From NCBI RefSeq assembly GCF_013416555.1, contig NZ_JACCFG010000003.1, positions 558,001-622,000 of the forward strand: DNA of 64,000 bases, in the 5' to 3' direction. This DNA is from Sphingomonas sp. R-74633 (GTDB taxonomy: Bacteria; Pseudomonadota; Alphaproteobacteria; Sphingomonadales; Sphingomonadaceae). Shown here piece by piece: positions 9,539 through 21,189 of this stretch (the stretch's first letter is position 1; every line of letters begins with the position of its first letter). Under the pieces are notes generated by a model. That model was not told the origin of the DNA. It saw only the letters and a program-made list of their open reading frames with translations, and did not search any database. Both the position numbers and the translations under genes were made by a program.

Positions 9539-10072
9539 ATGAAGACGCTCACCCTGCTCCGCCATGCCAAATCGGGTTGGGACGATCCGGTCGCCCGCGA
9601 TTTCGATCGTCCGCTCAACCCCAAGGGCCAGCGCGCCGCCGCGATGGTCGGGCGGCACATGCGCGCCGAGGGGCTGGCGTTCGATCATGTCGTCGCCTCA
9701 CCCGCAGTGCGCGTGATCGAAACGTTGGGCCAGGTCGCGACTGGCTATGGCAGCGATCTCGCGCCACATTGGGACCAAAGACTCTATCTCGCCTCGGCGG
9801 GCACGCTGCTGGACGTCGTCCACGAATTGCCCGACGGCGCCGACAAAGTGCTGTTCTCCGGGCATAACCCCGGCCTGGAAGAGCTGGTGCTGCTGCTGTC
9901 CGGCGAGAATGCGCTGCGCGATTCGGTCGAGGTGAAGTTCCCCACCGCGAGCCTTGCCGAGATGCGTTTCGATGTGGTGCGCTGGGCCGATGTGAAGCCG
10001 GGCGGCGGCGAGCTGCTGCGCTTCACCCGCCCGCGCGATCTCGATCCGACATTGGGGCCGGACTACAACTAG
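9539..10072 (+). CDS. Histidine phosphatase family protein (SixA-like)
   Basis: A 177-residue phosphohistidine-type phosphatase. The catalytic RH(A/G) motif is at the N-terminus (LLRHAKSGWDD, nucleophile His9), and the second histidine lies in SGHNPGLEEL, as in SixA. SixA enzymes remove phosphate from histidine phosphotransfer domains, but small members can act on other substrates. It follows the helicase gene by 11 bases and ends one base before the convergent MerR gene stop. Confidence 0.85.
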   Translation: MKTLTLLRHAKSGWDDPVARDFDRPLNPKGQRAAAMVGRHMRAEGLAFDHVVASPAVRVIETLGQVATGYGSDLAPHWDQRLYLASAGTLLDVVHELPDGADKVLFSGHNPGLEELVLLLSGENALRDSVEVKFPTASLAEMRFDVVRWADVKPGGGELLRFTRPRDLDPTLGPDYN

Positions 10073-10073
10073 C

Positions 10074-10436
10074 TCAGCTGTCTTCGTCCAGCGCCTGGGC
10101 GAGCGAATCGCGTACCGCCTCCAGACCTTTCTTGTCCCCTACGGGCGCGGTGGCGGTTCCTGCCGCGGCGCGCGCGGTGCGGCTGCCCTTCTCCGCCACG
10201 AGCAGCTTCTGCACGCCGCGGATGGTGTAGCCCTGGTTGGAAAGCAGGTCATGGATGCGCCGCACCAGCGCGACATCCTCGGACCGGTAGTAGCGGCGAT
10301 TGCCCGCCCGGGTGAGCGGGCGCAGCTGCGGGAAGCGCGTTTCCCAATAACGCAGGATGTGCTGGGGCCGCCCGATCTCCTGGGCGAGCTCGCCTATCGT
10401 TCGCAGCGCGCCAGCAGCCTTTTCCGGCCCTGGCAT
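10074..10436 (-). CDS. MerR family transcriptional regulator
   Basis: A 120-residue regulator with a winged helix-turn-helix in the first 80 residues (RTIGELAQEIG, then HILRYWETRFPQL and NRRYYRSEDV). The remaining tail is short and has no metal-binding cysteines, so it is not a classical metal sensor. It probably acts as a dimer at an unknown promoter. It lies 11 bases downstream of ihfA on the same strand; ihfA followed by a short MerR gene is a recurrent order in Alphaproteobacteria, so it may be co-transcribed. A longer reading frame up to 10754 exists, but it overlaps ihfA. Confidence 0.88.
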   Translation of the reverse strand: MPGPEKAAGALRTIGELAQEIGRPQHILRYWETRFPQLRPLTRAGNRRYYRSEDVALVRRIHDLLSNQGYTIRGVQKLLVAEKGSRTARAAAGTATAPVGDKKGLEAVRDSLAQALDEDS

Positions 10437-10447
10437 CGCCAAACCCC

Positions 10448-10747
10448 TCAGTCGGCCGAGACGATGCGGTCGCGCATCATCTGGCTGGCACGGAACGTAA
10501 GGACGCGGCGGGGTGCGATCGGCACTTCGACACCGGTCTTCGGGTTGCGGCCCACGCGCTCGCCCTTGTCGCGCAGGATGAAGCTGCCAAAGCCCGAGAT
10601 CTTGACGTTCTCGCCCTTGGACAGCGCTTCGCACATATGGCTGAGGATCTGCTCGACCAGCCGCGCGGCATCGGCGCGCGAGAGACCAACCTCGCGGTGC
10701 AGTGATTCTGCGAGATCGGCTCTGGTCAGCGTGCCCGAGGCCGTCAT
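10448..10747 (-). CDS. ihfA: Integration host factor subunit alpha
   Basis: A 99-residue DNA-bending protein of the HU/IHF family; it pairs with IhfB to bend DNA at recombination, replication and promoter sites. Features seen are [11 protein letters not shown] at the start, then [13 protein letters not shown] and [12 protein letters not shown] forming the DNA-gripping beta arm with its conserved proline. It starts at ATG 10747 ([11 protein letters not shown]). It lies downstream of plsX and fabH and directly upstream of the MerR gene. The 114-base gap before it holds a 9-base inverted repeat over a plausible promoter. Confidence 0.95.
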   Translation of the reverse strand: MTASGTLTRADLAESLHREVGLSRADAARLVEQILSHMCEALSKGENVKISGFGSFILRDKGERVGRNPKTGVEVPIAPRRVLTFRASQMMRDRIVSAD

Positions 10748-10771
10748 GCGGCAACTCCCCCTTGAGTTGGT

Positions 10772-10809
10772 CTGTGTCGAGTCGGTCGTATCAGATTGTT
10801 TCGACACAG
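10772..10809. promoter_or_regulatory. Inverted repeat upstream of ihfA
   Basis: CTGTGTCGA at 10772-10780 is repeated in perfect inverse as TCGACACAG at 10801-10809, with a 20-base spacer, 25 to 62 bases before the ihfA start. On the minus strand, TTGCTG and TACGAC about 16 bases apart could be -35 and -10 boxes that overlap the dyad. It could be an operator or a leader hairpin; no known regulator consensus is recognised. Confidence 0.4.
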
Positions 10810-10861
10810 CAAACGGGAACATTGTGGTTCCGAAATGATTATCTGCGTTTTTGCGCAGACT

Positions 10862-11833
10862 TCAGAAACGCACCACCGCGGCGCCCCAAGTGAAGCCGCC
10901 GCCCATAGCTTCCAATACCAGCAGGTCTCCTTGCTGGATACGTCCGTCGTTGACCGCGGCGTCGAGCGCGAGCGGTACCGAGGCGGCGGAAGTGTTGGCG
11001 TGCTGGTCGACGGTGACGATCACTTTTTCAGCCGGAAGGTCGAGCTTGCGCGCCGTCGCGTCGAGGATTCGGGCATTGGCCTGGTGCGGCACCACCCAGT
11101 CGACGTCGGATGCCTCGAGCCCGGCCAGTGCGAGCGACTCGGACATCACCGAGGCGAGGTTGACCACGGCGTGGCGGAACACTTCGCGGCCCTTCATGCG
11201 CAGCTTGCCGACGGTCTGCGTGGTCGAGGGGCCGCCATCGACATAGAGCATGTCGTTATAGCGCCCATCAGCGTGGAGCTTGGTCGCCAGGATGCCGCGG
11301 CCGCCCTCTTCCGTCGTGTCCTGTGCTTCGAGCACGATTGCGCCGGCGCCGTCGCCGAAAAGCACGCAGGTCGCGCGGTCTTCCCAGTCGAGGATGCGGC
11401 TGAAGGTCTCGGCGCCGATCACCAGCGCGCGCTTGTGGACGCCCGCGCGCAGCATCGAATCGGCGACCTGCACGGCATAGAGGAAGCCCGAGCAGACCGC
11501 GGCGACGTCGAACGCCACGCAGTCGTTGATGCCGAGTGCGGCCTGCACCTTGGTTGCGGTGGCGGGGAAGGTCTGGTCCGGAGTCGCCGTGGCGAGGACA
11601 ATCAGGTCGATGTCCGCGGCGGCGGTGCCGGCCTTGGCCAGCGCGGCCTTGGCGGCTTCGGTGGCCAGCGTGCCGGTGGTCTCGTCCGGGCCCGCGATGT
11701 GGCGGAAGCGGATGCCGGTGCGCTCGACGATCCACTCGTCGCTCGTATCCACTTCCTGGGCGAGTTCGGCGTTGGAAACGCGGCGGGGCGGCAGGGCGGA
11801 ACCGGTACCGGTGATGACGGAACGCAGGGTCAT
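10862..11833 (-). CDS. fabH: Beta-ketoacyl-ACP synthase III
   Basis: Starts fatty acid synthesis by condensing acetyl-CoA with malonyl-ACP. At 323 residues it is full length, with the Cys114-His250-Asn280 triad in [17 protein letters not shown] and [11 protein letters not shown] 11833 ([11 protein letters not shown]) matches the family N-terminus; longer in-frame starts do not. It is ten bases downstream of plsX on the minus strand, the classical plsX-fabH pair. A hairpin TCTGCG-N6-CGCAGA sits directly after its stop at 10842-10859, but has no T-run. Confidence 0.96.
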   Translation of the reverse strand: MTLRSVITGTGSALPPRRVSNAELAQEVDTSDEWIVERTGIRFRHIAGPDETTGTLATEAAKAALAKAGTAAADIDLIVLATATPDQTFPATATKVQAALGINDCVAFDVAAVCSGFLYAVQVADSMLRAGVHKRALVIGAETFSRILDWEDRATCVLFGDGAGAIVLEAQDTTEEGGRGILATKLHADGRYNDMLYVDGGPSTTQTVGKLRMKGREVFRHAVVNLASVMSESLALAGLEASDVDWVVPHQANARILDATARKLDLPAEKVIVTVDQHANTSAASVPLALDAAVNDGRIQQGDLLVLEAMGGGFTWGAAVVRF

Positions 11834-11843
11834 CTTACAGTGT

Positions 11844-12875
11844 CTACGCCGCCTTTGCTTCGAAGTTCCCGAGATCCTCGGCGATGCGGCGATTGAGGTC
11901 GTCGCGCAGCATCTTTGCGGCGAAACCGATCGCGGTATCGACGCCGAGTTCGTTGGCGCTGCCATGGCTCTTCACGACGATGCCGTTGAGGCCGAGGAAG
12001 ACCGCGCCATTATGGTTGTTGGGGTCGAGATGGGTGCGCAGCAGCTCGGTCGCCGGCTTGGAGATCAGGAAGCCGATCTTCGAGCGGGTCGAGCTCGAAA
12101 AGGCGCGCTTGAGCAGGTCCGCCACGAAGCGCGCGGTCCCTTCGATCGTCTTCAGCGCGATATTGCCCGAGAAGCCGTCGCACACGATCACATCGACTTC
12201 GCCGCGCGACAGCTTGTTGCCTTCGATGAAGCCGCGGAAATCGAGGCGGAGATGCTCGGCGGCGCGCAGCTCGGCGGCGGCCTCACGGATATTGTCCGTG
12301 CCCTTCATCTCTTCGGTGCCGATGTTGAGCAGCGCGACGCGGGGATTTTCCAGGTCGAGCGCGGTGCGCGCATAGGCGGCACCCATCACCGCGAACTGGA
12401 CGAGGTTGCGCGCATCGACTTCGGTATTGGCGCCGAGGTCGAGCATCACCGTGTCGTTGTCGCCGAGAGTCGGCATCAGCGCGGCGAGCGCGGGGCGATC
12501 GATTCCCGGCATGGTGCGCAGCGACAGCTTGGCCATCGCCATCAGCGCCCCGGTATTGCCCGAAGAGACGGCGGCGCCCGCCTTGCCCTTCTTTACCAGG
12601 TCGATGGCGATTCCCATCGACGTGGTCTTGGCGCGCCGAATCGCCGCGCTCGGCTTCTCATCCGAGGCGACGACGTCCGGTGCGTGGACGATTTCGGAGG
12701 CGGCCGTCAGATTCGGGTGGTTCTTCAGACCCTCGCGGATCTGTGCCTCGTCACCGACGAGGATGAACTCCATGCCTTCGAATCGACGGCGCGCACGGGC
12801 GACACCGGCGAGCATCACCGCAATTCCCTCGTCACCGCCCATCGCATCGACGGCGATTCGAGAGGAATTCGTCAT
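11844..12875 (-). CDS. plsX: Phosphate acyltransferase PlsX
   Basis: Converts acyl-ACP to acyl-phosphate, the donor for the first acylation of glycerol-3-phosphate. The 343-residue protein opens with [17 protein letters not shown], the PlsX signature, and contains [14 protein letters not shown] and [11 protein letters not shown], both conserved in the family. It sits between rpmF and fabH on the minus strand, the widespread rpmF-plsX-fabH order that ties ribosome supply to membrane lipid synthesis. Confidence 0.96.
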   Translation of the reverse strand: MTNSSRIAVDAMGGDEGIAVMLAGVARARRRFEGMEFILVGDEAQIREGLKNHPNLTAASEIVHAPDVVASDEKPSAAIRRAKTTSMGIAIDLVKKGKAGAAVSSGNTGALMAMAKLSLRTMPGIDRPALAALMPTLGDNDTVMLDLGANTEVDARNLVQFAVMGAAYARTALDLENPRVALLNIGTEEMKGTDNIREAAAELRAAEHLRLDFRGFIEGNKLSRGEVDVIVCDGFSGNIALKTIEGTARFVADLLKRAFSSSTRSKIGFLISKPATELLRTHLDPNNHNGAVFLGLNGIVVKSHGSANELGVDTAIGFAAKMLRDDLNRRIAEDLGNFEAKAA

Positions 12876-12901
12876 ACCCGCATGCCCCCGCGCGTTTCGG
12901 C

Positions 12902-13081
12902 TCAGTCTTCGGCCGAAACGATCTCGCGGCCGTTATAGTGGCCGCACGAACCGCACAGCACGTGCGGACGCTTCAGCTCGCCACAGTTCGGGCATTCCTG
13001 GAATGCCTGCGGCACCAGGGCGTCATGAGCGCGACGCATGCCACGCCGCGACGGCGAGGTCTTTCTCTTGGGAACGGCCAT
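12902..13081 (-). CDS. rpmF: 50S ribosomal protein L32
   Basis: A 59-residue ribosomal protein, [20 protein letters not shown], with the zinc-ribbon pattern [11 protein letters not shown] followed by [14 protein letters not shown] 13081 is chosen because bacterial L32 almost always begins MAVPK; an in-frame start at 13105 would add eight foreign residues. It heads the rpmF-plsX-fabH run. Confidence 0.97.
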   Translation of the reverse strand: MAVPKRKTSPSRRGMRRAHDALVPQAFQECPNCGELKRPHVLCGSCGHYNGREIVSAED

Positions 13082-13246
13082 TTCGGCACCTTCTAACGAA
13101 ACCAAAGTCTAAATCGCGATACGCCCACAGGGTCCAGCGGGCAAGCGACGGAGGGATCCGGCGCTCGCCGGACCAGGAGACGGTCACGAAAGCGAGTGCG
13201 CGCGTATAGCGATTCTTGCAGGGGAAGCAAGGGAGTGTAGGAGTGA

Positions 13247-13261
13247 TCCCCTTGGAGGGGA
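13247..13261 (+). promoter_or_regulatory. Hairpin covering the ribosome binding site of the MAPEG gene
   Basis: TCCCCT at 13247-13252 pairs with AGGGGA at 13256-13261 around a three-base loop. The 3' arm is the strongly purine-rich Shine-Dalgarno stretch (GGAGGGG) that ends nine bases before ATG 13270. If it folds in the transcript, the site would be hidden, as in simple RNA thermosensors. This is a prediction from sequence only. Confidence 0.4.
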
Positions 13262-13269
13262 CACCTTAT

Positions 13270-13698
13270 ATGATCCTATTACCCGTAACGCTCTGCACCG
13301 CCGGCGCCGCCGCCGTGATCAACTTCTGGCTCGGCCTGCGAATCAGCCGGCTGCGACTCGCCGAGAAGATCTTCGTCGGCGATGGCGGCGACGACCGACT
13401 CGTCCGCCGCATGCGCGCGCAACTCAACTTCGCCGAATATGTGCCGCTGATTCTGGTGCTGCTCGCGCTGGTCGAGCTGGCGGCGGGCACCAGCATCTGG
13501 CTGTGGGGTGTCGGCGCGGCGCTGATTGTCGGGCGCATCTGCCACGCCTTCGGCATGGACGGCTGGGGGCTCGGCCGCCGAATCGGCATCGCGCTCACCA
13601 TGCTGACGATGCTCGGCCTGGCTGCCTATGGCATCTATATCAGCCAGACTGCGCAGGCGGCCCCGACCACCGTCTTCAAGATCGGCCCGAAGAACTAG
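13270..13698 (+). CDS. MAPEG family membrane protein
   Basis: A 142-residue protein with four hydrophobic helices and the MAPEG-type motif RAQLNFAEYVPLILVLLAL (conserved Asn-Phe-Xaa-Glu-Xaa2-Pro). Bacterial members are glutathione-dependent or of unknown activity and act in the inner membrane. ATG 13270 is preferred over the TTG at 13216 since the extra residues look unstructured. The stop codon shares CTAG with the stop of the convergent hydrolase gene. Confidence 0.85.
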   Translation: MILLPVTLCTAGAAAVINFWLGLRISRLRLAEKIFVGDGGDDRLVRRMRAQLNFAEYVPLILVLLALVELAAGTSIWLWGVGAALIVGRICHAFGMDGWGLGRRIGIALTMLTMLGLAAYGIYISQTAQAAPTTVFKIGPKN

Positions 13699-14357
13699 GC
13701 CTTGGCGAGCACCGAATCGGCCACGAAGGGATTCGTCTTCCGTTCGTGGCCGAAATTGCTCAGCGGGCCGTGGCCGGGCACGAACACCGTCTCGTCGCCG
13801 AGCGGCCAGAGCCGCGTGATGATCGCGTCGATCAGGTCCTGGTGATTGCCCATCGGAAAGTCGGTGCGCCCGATCGATCCCTGGAACAGCACGTCGCCCA
13901 CCGTCGCGAACTTCGATTCGGGATGGTGGAACACGACATGGCCCGGCGTGTGGCCGGGACAGTGATAGACGTCGAGCGTGAGGTTGCCGATCGTTACCTG
14001 GTCGCCATTCTCCAGCCAGCGATCGGGCTCGAACACGGTGCCGCGAATGCCGTAGTTGCGCCCGTCCTCATCGAGTCGCGCGATCCAGAAGCGATCGGCC
14101 TCGTGCGGCCCTTCCAGCGGCACGCCCAGTTCCTTGGCGAACTCGCCGGCGGCGCCGCAATGATCGATATGGCCGTGCGTGACGAGGATCTTCTCGACTG
14201 TCACCCCGTGCTGCTTCGCCGCAGCGCGCAGCTTGTCGAGATCGCCGCCCGGATCGACGAACGCACCGCGCATCGTCTCGGTGCACCACAGGAGCGAGCA
14301 ATTCTGCTGGAGCGGAGTGACCGGGATCACCGCGGCGCGCATCGGAGTATTGGACAT
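13695..14357 (-). CDS. Metallo-beta-lactamase fold hydrolase (glyoxalase II-like)
   Basis: A 220-residue zinc hydrolase with the motif THGHIDHCG (His61, His63, Asp65, His66), a further histidine in CPGHTPGHVVFHH, then GDVLFQGSIGRTD and VFVPGHGP, which complete the binuclear metal site. It resembles the YcbL/GloB-like group that cleaves thioesters such as S-lactoylglutathione; the true substrate is uncertain. ATG 14357 gives MSNTPMRAAVIPVTPLQQNC, the usual N-terminus. It is divergent from the pabB-pabC fusion, with an 80-base gap. Confidence 0.88.
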   Translation of the reverse strand: MSNTPMRAAVIPVTPLQQNCSLLWCTETMRGAFVDPGGDLDKLRAAAKQHGVTVEKILVTHGHIDHCGAAGEFAKELGVPLEGPHEADRFWIARLDEDGRNYGIRGTVFEPDRWLENGDQVTIGNLTLDVYHCPGHTPGHVVFHHPESKFATVGDVLFQGSIGRTDFPMGNHQDLIDAIITRLWPLGDETVFVPGHGPLSNFGHERKTNPFVADSVLAKA

Positions 14358-14437
14358 GGTCGCGAGATAGGGCCCGACTTGCCGCACGGCAACATGGGCT
14401 TGCCGTCGGCGGCGCGGGGTTGCATGCGGGTCGTGGC

Positions 14438-17429
<2,992 letters not shown>

Positions 17430-17455
17430 GGCCTTCGAAGCCCGACATTACGGCC

Positions 17456-18112
17456 ATGCTCAAATGGTCGATCCCCGTTGTCGCGCTCCTGGGAGCCGCG
17501 CTGTTCCTTGCCCCTGCGTCGAGCGCCGTCGAACGCGCCGTTCCGGTGCCCGTGCCTGCGCTCGATGTGAAGCCGAGCAAGGGCGAACAGGTCGCGGTGT
17601 TGGCCGGCGGCTGCTTCTGGGGGATGGAAGCGGTCTTCCAGTCGGTGAAGGGCGTCCATTCGGTAACCACCGGCTATGCCGGCGGCACCGCCAAGACCGC
17701 CACCTATGCCCAGGTCTCGACCGAGCGAACCGGCCATGCCGAAGCGGTGCGCGTCGTCTATGATCCGCGCAAGGTCAGCTACGGCACGCTGCTGCGCATC
17801 TATTTCTCGGTCGCGCACGACCCGACCCAGCTCAACCGCCAATATCCCGATACCGGCCCCAGCTATCGCTCGGCGATCTTCCCGCAGGATGACGAGCAGC
17901 GCGGCGTCGCCGCCGCCTATATCGCCCAGCTGACCAAGGCGAAGGCATTCCCCAAGCCGATCGTGACCAAGCTCGAGACCGGCGCCTTCTACCCGGCCGA
18001 GGCCTATCACCAGGACTTCTTCTGGCGGAACCCGACGCACCCCTACATCGTGCGCTACGACAAGCCCAAGGTGGCTGCGTTCCGCAACGCCTATCCGATG
18101 CTGGTGAACTAA
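17456..18112 (+). CDS. msrA: Peptide methionine-S-sulfoxide reductase, exported form
   Basis: Repairs oxidised methionine (S-epimer) in proteins. The catalytic Cys53 lies in GCFWGMEAVF, and HAEAVRVVYDP, SVAHDPTQLNRQ and AEAYHQDFFWRN are the other MsrA blocks. The first 27 residues (MLKWSIPVVALLGAALFL up to ASSA) form a signal peptide, so it should work in the periplasm. It starts 26 bases after aatA. Its TAA stop overlaps the TAG stop of the convergent acetyltransferase gene in CTAA. Confidence 0.94.
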   Translation: MLKWSIPVVALLGAALFLAPASSAVERAVPVPVPALDVKPSKGEQVAVLAGGCFWGMEAVFQSVKGVHSVTTGYAGGTAKTATYAQVSTERTGHAEAVRVVYDPRKVSYGTLLRIYFSVAHDPTQLNRQYPDTGPSYRSAIFPQDDEQRGVAAAYIAQLTKAKAFPKPIVTKLETGAFYPAEAYHQDFFWRNPTHPYIVRYDKPKVAAFRNAYPMLVN

Positions 18113-18669
18113 GCCTGTTCGCCGATCGTGCGGATCAGCCGGGCCGGGTTGCCCCCGACCAGGCTGTTCGGCGGCACGTCGCGCGTCACTACCGAGCCGG
18201 CCGCCACCACCGAATTCTCGCCGATCGTCACCCCGCCGATGACCATCGCGCCGGCTGCGATCCAGACGTTGCGCTCGATCACGATCGGTGCCGCGGTTAC
18301 GCCGTCGCGTCGCTGCGCAGGCTCGATGGGGTGGCCGGAGGTGATCAGGCTCACATTGGGGCCGATCAGCACGTCATCGCCAATGGTGATCCCGCCCAGG
18401 TCATACATCGTGCAATTCTGGTTGATGAAAACGCCACGTCCGATGCGGATATTCTCGCCGCCGGTGGTGTAGAAGGGCGGGATCAGCGAGAAGCCGTCGT
18501 CAAGCGCCGCGCCGATCAGTTCGCCGAACACCGCGCGAATCTGTGCCGCGTCGTCATAGGCCAGTCGGTTGAGCCTCGGCGTGATCGCCATCGCCCGTTG
18601 CACGCTGGCGGCCATCGCGGCCGATTCCGGCGTCCTGCGGCGAATCATCCTGGCAGTGGTGTTCGACAT
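18109..18669 (-). CDS. Sugar O-acetyltransferase (left-handed beta-helix, Maa/LacA type)
   Basis: A 186-residue hexapeptide-repeat acetyltransferase. Repeats such as IRIGRGVFINQNC, ITIGDDVLIGPNVSLIT, IVIERNVWIAAGAMVIGG and VTIGENSVVAAGSVVTRDV form a left-handed beta-helix, and the GHPIEPAQR segment carries the likely catalytic histidine, as in maltose and galactoside acetyltransferases. It would transfer acetyl from acetyl-CoA to a sugar hydroxyl; the acceptor is unknown. It runs convergent to msrA with overlapping stops. Confidence 0.88.
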   Translation of the reverse strand: MSNTTARMIRRRTPESAAMAASVQRAMAITPRLNRLAYDDAAQIRAVFGELIGAALDDGFSLIPPFYTTGGENIRIGRGVFINQNCTMYDLGGITIGDDVLIGPNVSLITSGHPIEPAQRRDGVTAAPIVIERNVWIAAGAMVIGGVTIGENSVVAAGSVVTRDVPPNSLVGGNPARLIRTIGEQA

Positions 18670-18734
18670 TCGGCTCCCTCGCGCGGCTGATCCGTCAGCC
18701 TAGCCGCAAGGTGCCGACACCGGAATCCGCCGAA

Positions 18735-19133
18735 TCAGATCAGCCCCAGCCCCGCCAGCTCGCCCATCAGCGCGGGCGGTAATTCGTCCAGTCCGGCCCC
18801 CGCCGCGCCCAGGTCCTTCGGCGCGTCCGCATCCTCGAGATAACGCCAGCCCTGGTGGGCGCGCTTGGGGCGGTTGGCGACCAGGATCAGCCGCGGCTCC
18901 ATCAGGATCGCAGTGCGCCCGCCGTCCGCCTCGCCGAAGCCGATGATCGGCGTGCGCCCGATCAGCTGGTGCTTGAGGATCCAGAACAGCGAGCCCTGCC
19001 CGCCAATCTCTTCATGCCTTTTGGGCAGATAGCGCGTCGTCAGCTCCCATGGATTGCTCCGGGCGGCGAGGCGCTGGGCGAGATAGTCTACGGAGTCGCA
19101 ACCGAAGGCGACCTTGGTCAGGTGAAGTGGCAC
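18735..19133 (-). CDS. DUF1489 family protein
   Basis: A 132-residue cytoplasmic protein of unknown function. The opening MPLHLTKVAFGCDSVDYLA, then YLPKRHEEIGGQGSLFWILK and QGWRYLEDADAP, match my memory of the DUF1489 family, which is nearly confined to Alphaproteobacteria. No catalytic motif is evident. It lies 31 bases after mgtE on the same strand and may be co-transcribed with it. Confidence 0.82.
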   Translation of the reverse strand: MPLHLTKVAFGCDSVDYLAQRLAARSNPWELTTRYLPKRHEEIGGQGSLFWILKHQLIGRTPIIGFGEADGGRTAILMEPRLILVANRPKRAHQGWRYLEDADAPKDLGAAGAGLDELPPALMGELAGLGLI

Positions 19134-19164
19134 GGCGCTAATCTGGGCGCTCTGCCCGCGCCAA

Positions 19165-20574
19165 TCAACCGACGAGGCCGCTCGCGCTGGCCAGGCCCAG
19201 GAATGCGAGGAAGCCCATCGAATCGGTGGTCATTGTCACGAAGATCGAAGACGCCACTGCCGGATCGGCCTTCAACCGGTCGAGCGTGAGTGGCACGACC
19301 ACGCCGGCCAGCCCGGCGATGAAAATGTTGGTCATCATCGCCGCCGCGATCACTCCGCCCAGTGCAGCATGGTGATAGAACAGGCCGACCGCGGTGCCGA
19401 TCACCACTGCCACGGTCACCCCGTTGAGCAGGGCGATCGAGATTTCGCGCCGTATCGCTCGCATCGTGTTCGACTGGGTCAACTGGTTGGTCGCCAGCGC
19501 GCGCACCGTCACCGCCATGGTCTGGGTGCCGGCATTGCCCCCCACGCCCGCGACGATCGGCATCAGCGCCGCCAGCGCCACCATCTTCTGGATCGTGCCT
19601 TCGAACAGGCTGATGATCGTCGCCGCCACCAGCGCGGTGAGGAGATTGGTCAGCAGCCAGCGTACCCGGCCCTTGTAGCTGTCCAGAACCGGCTCGTTGA
19701 TGTCGCCTTCGCCGGCGCCCGAGAGCAGCAGCGCGTCCTCGCCTGCCTCTTCGGAGATGATGTGGACGATGTCGTCCACCGTGATCATGCCGACAAGTCG
19801 CCCATTGGGATCGACCACCGCGGCGGAGATCAGTGCGTATTTCTGGAAGCGCAGCGCCACTTCCTCCTGGTCCATGTCGACCGGGATCAGCGTCTGCTCG
19901 CGCTTCATCACATCGCCCATCGAGACGACGCGTGGCGTACGCAGCACCCAGGAGAGCTGGCAGGTGCCGACCGGCTTGTGCGCCGGGTCGACCACGAAGA
20001 TCTCCCAGAAATCGGTGGTGAGGTCCTCGTTCTTGCGCAGATAGTCGAGGACGTCGCCGACGCTCCAATGCTCGGGCACCGCGATCAGCTCGCGCTGCAT
20101 CAGGCGGCCGGCGGACTCCTCGGGATAGGAAAGCGCTTCCTCGATCGCCGCACGGTCGTCCGGATCGAGTGCGCGGAGCACCTCGCGCTGATCCTCGACG
20201 TCCATGTCCTCGATGATCGCGACGGCGTCGTCGGTATCGAGTTCGGCGGCGATGTCCGCCACCTGGGTAGCGGTAAGCGATTCGACCAGCGCTTCGCGCA
20301 CCCAGTCGTTCATCTCCGCCAGCACGTCGCCGTCGATCAGGTCGGCGATCGCGCTGACCAGCGCGGCGCGGTCCTCGGACGGCGTGAGCTCGACCAGATC
20401 GGCGATGTCGGCGGGGTGGAGCGGCTCGGCGAGTTCATGCGCACGCGCGGCGTCGCCGGCATGGACGGCATCGAGCACCGCATCGACGAATTGCGGCCGC
20501 AGCCGATCGTCTTCGTCGAGCTGGCCGACAGGCTCGGGTGCCAGGCTATCCGCCTGAAGTTCGGTCTCGCTCAT
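19165..20574 (-). CDS. mgtE: Magnesium transporter MgtE
   Basis: A 469-residue Mg2+ channel. The order is the usual one: an N-terminal acidic superhelical domain (to about 150, many Asp/Glu such as LDTDDAVAIIEDMD), two CBS domains (about 150-280), then five membrane helices from about 300 with LMPIVAGVGGNAGTQT and a final block with MTTDSMGFLAFLGLAS. The acidic N-terminal and CBS parts normally sense internal Mg2+ and close the pore. No Mg2+ riboswitch is visible in the 112-base gap ahead of it. Confidence 0.94.
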   Translation of the reverse strand: MSETELQADSLAPEPVGQLDEDDRLRPQFVDAVLDAVHAGDAARAHELAEPLHPADIADLVELTPSEDRAALVSAIADLIDGDVLAEMNDWVREALVESLTATQVADIAAELDTDDAVAIIEDMDVEDQREVLRALDPDDRAAIEEALSYPEESAGRLMQRELIAVPEHWSVGDVLDYLRKNEDLTTDFWEIFVVDPAHKPVGTCQLSWVLRTPRVVSMGDVMKREQTLIPVDMDQEEVALRFQKYALISAAVVDPNGRLVGMITVDDIVHIISEEAGEDALLLSGAGEGDINEPVLDSYKGRVRWLLTNLLTALVAATIISLFEGTIQKMVALAALMPIVAGVGGNAGTQTMAVTVRALATNQLTQSNTMRAIRREISIALLNGVTVAVVIGTAVGLFYHHAALGGVIAAAMMTNIFIAGLAGVVVPLTLDRLKADPAVASSIFVTMTTDSMGFLAFLGLASASGLVG

Positions 20575-20686
20575 CGTCCGACCTCCCTGTTTGGCCCCTG
20601 TCCCGCCGCTGCCACCCTATGGCGGGATTTGCAAGTCGCCGGAAGGCTGCTTACTTGCGGTGCAAATCGTTCTCAGGAGTAATATC

Positions 20687-21142
<456 letters not shown>

Positions 21143-21155
21143 ACCGAAGCAGAAG

Positions 21156-21184
21156 AACCCCTCCCCGTCCGGGAGGGGTTTTTT
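21156..21184 (+). terminator. Intrinsic terminator after the cyclophilin gene
   Basis: AACCCCTCCC and GGGAGGGGTT form a ten-base-pair stem around a five-base loop, and the 3' arm runs into TTTTTT. It lies 13 bases after the stop codon and is the clearest terminator in the window. It may also stop the convergent LysR transcript, because the A-rich 5' flank reads as T-rich on the other strand. Confidence 0.9.
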
Positions 21185-21189
21185 CTTGC

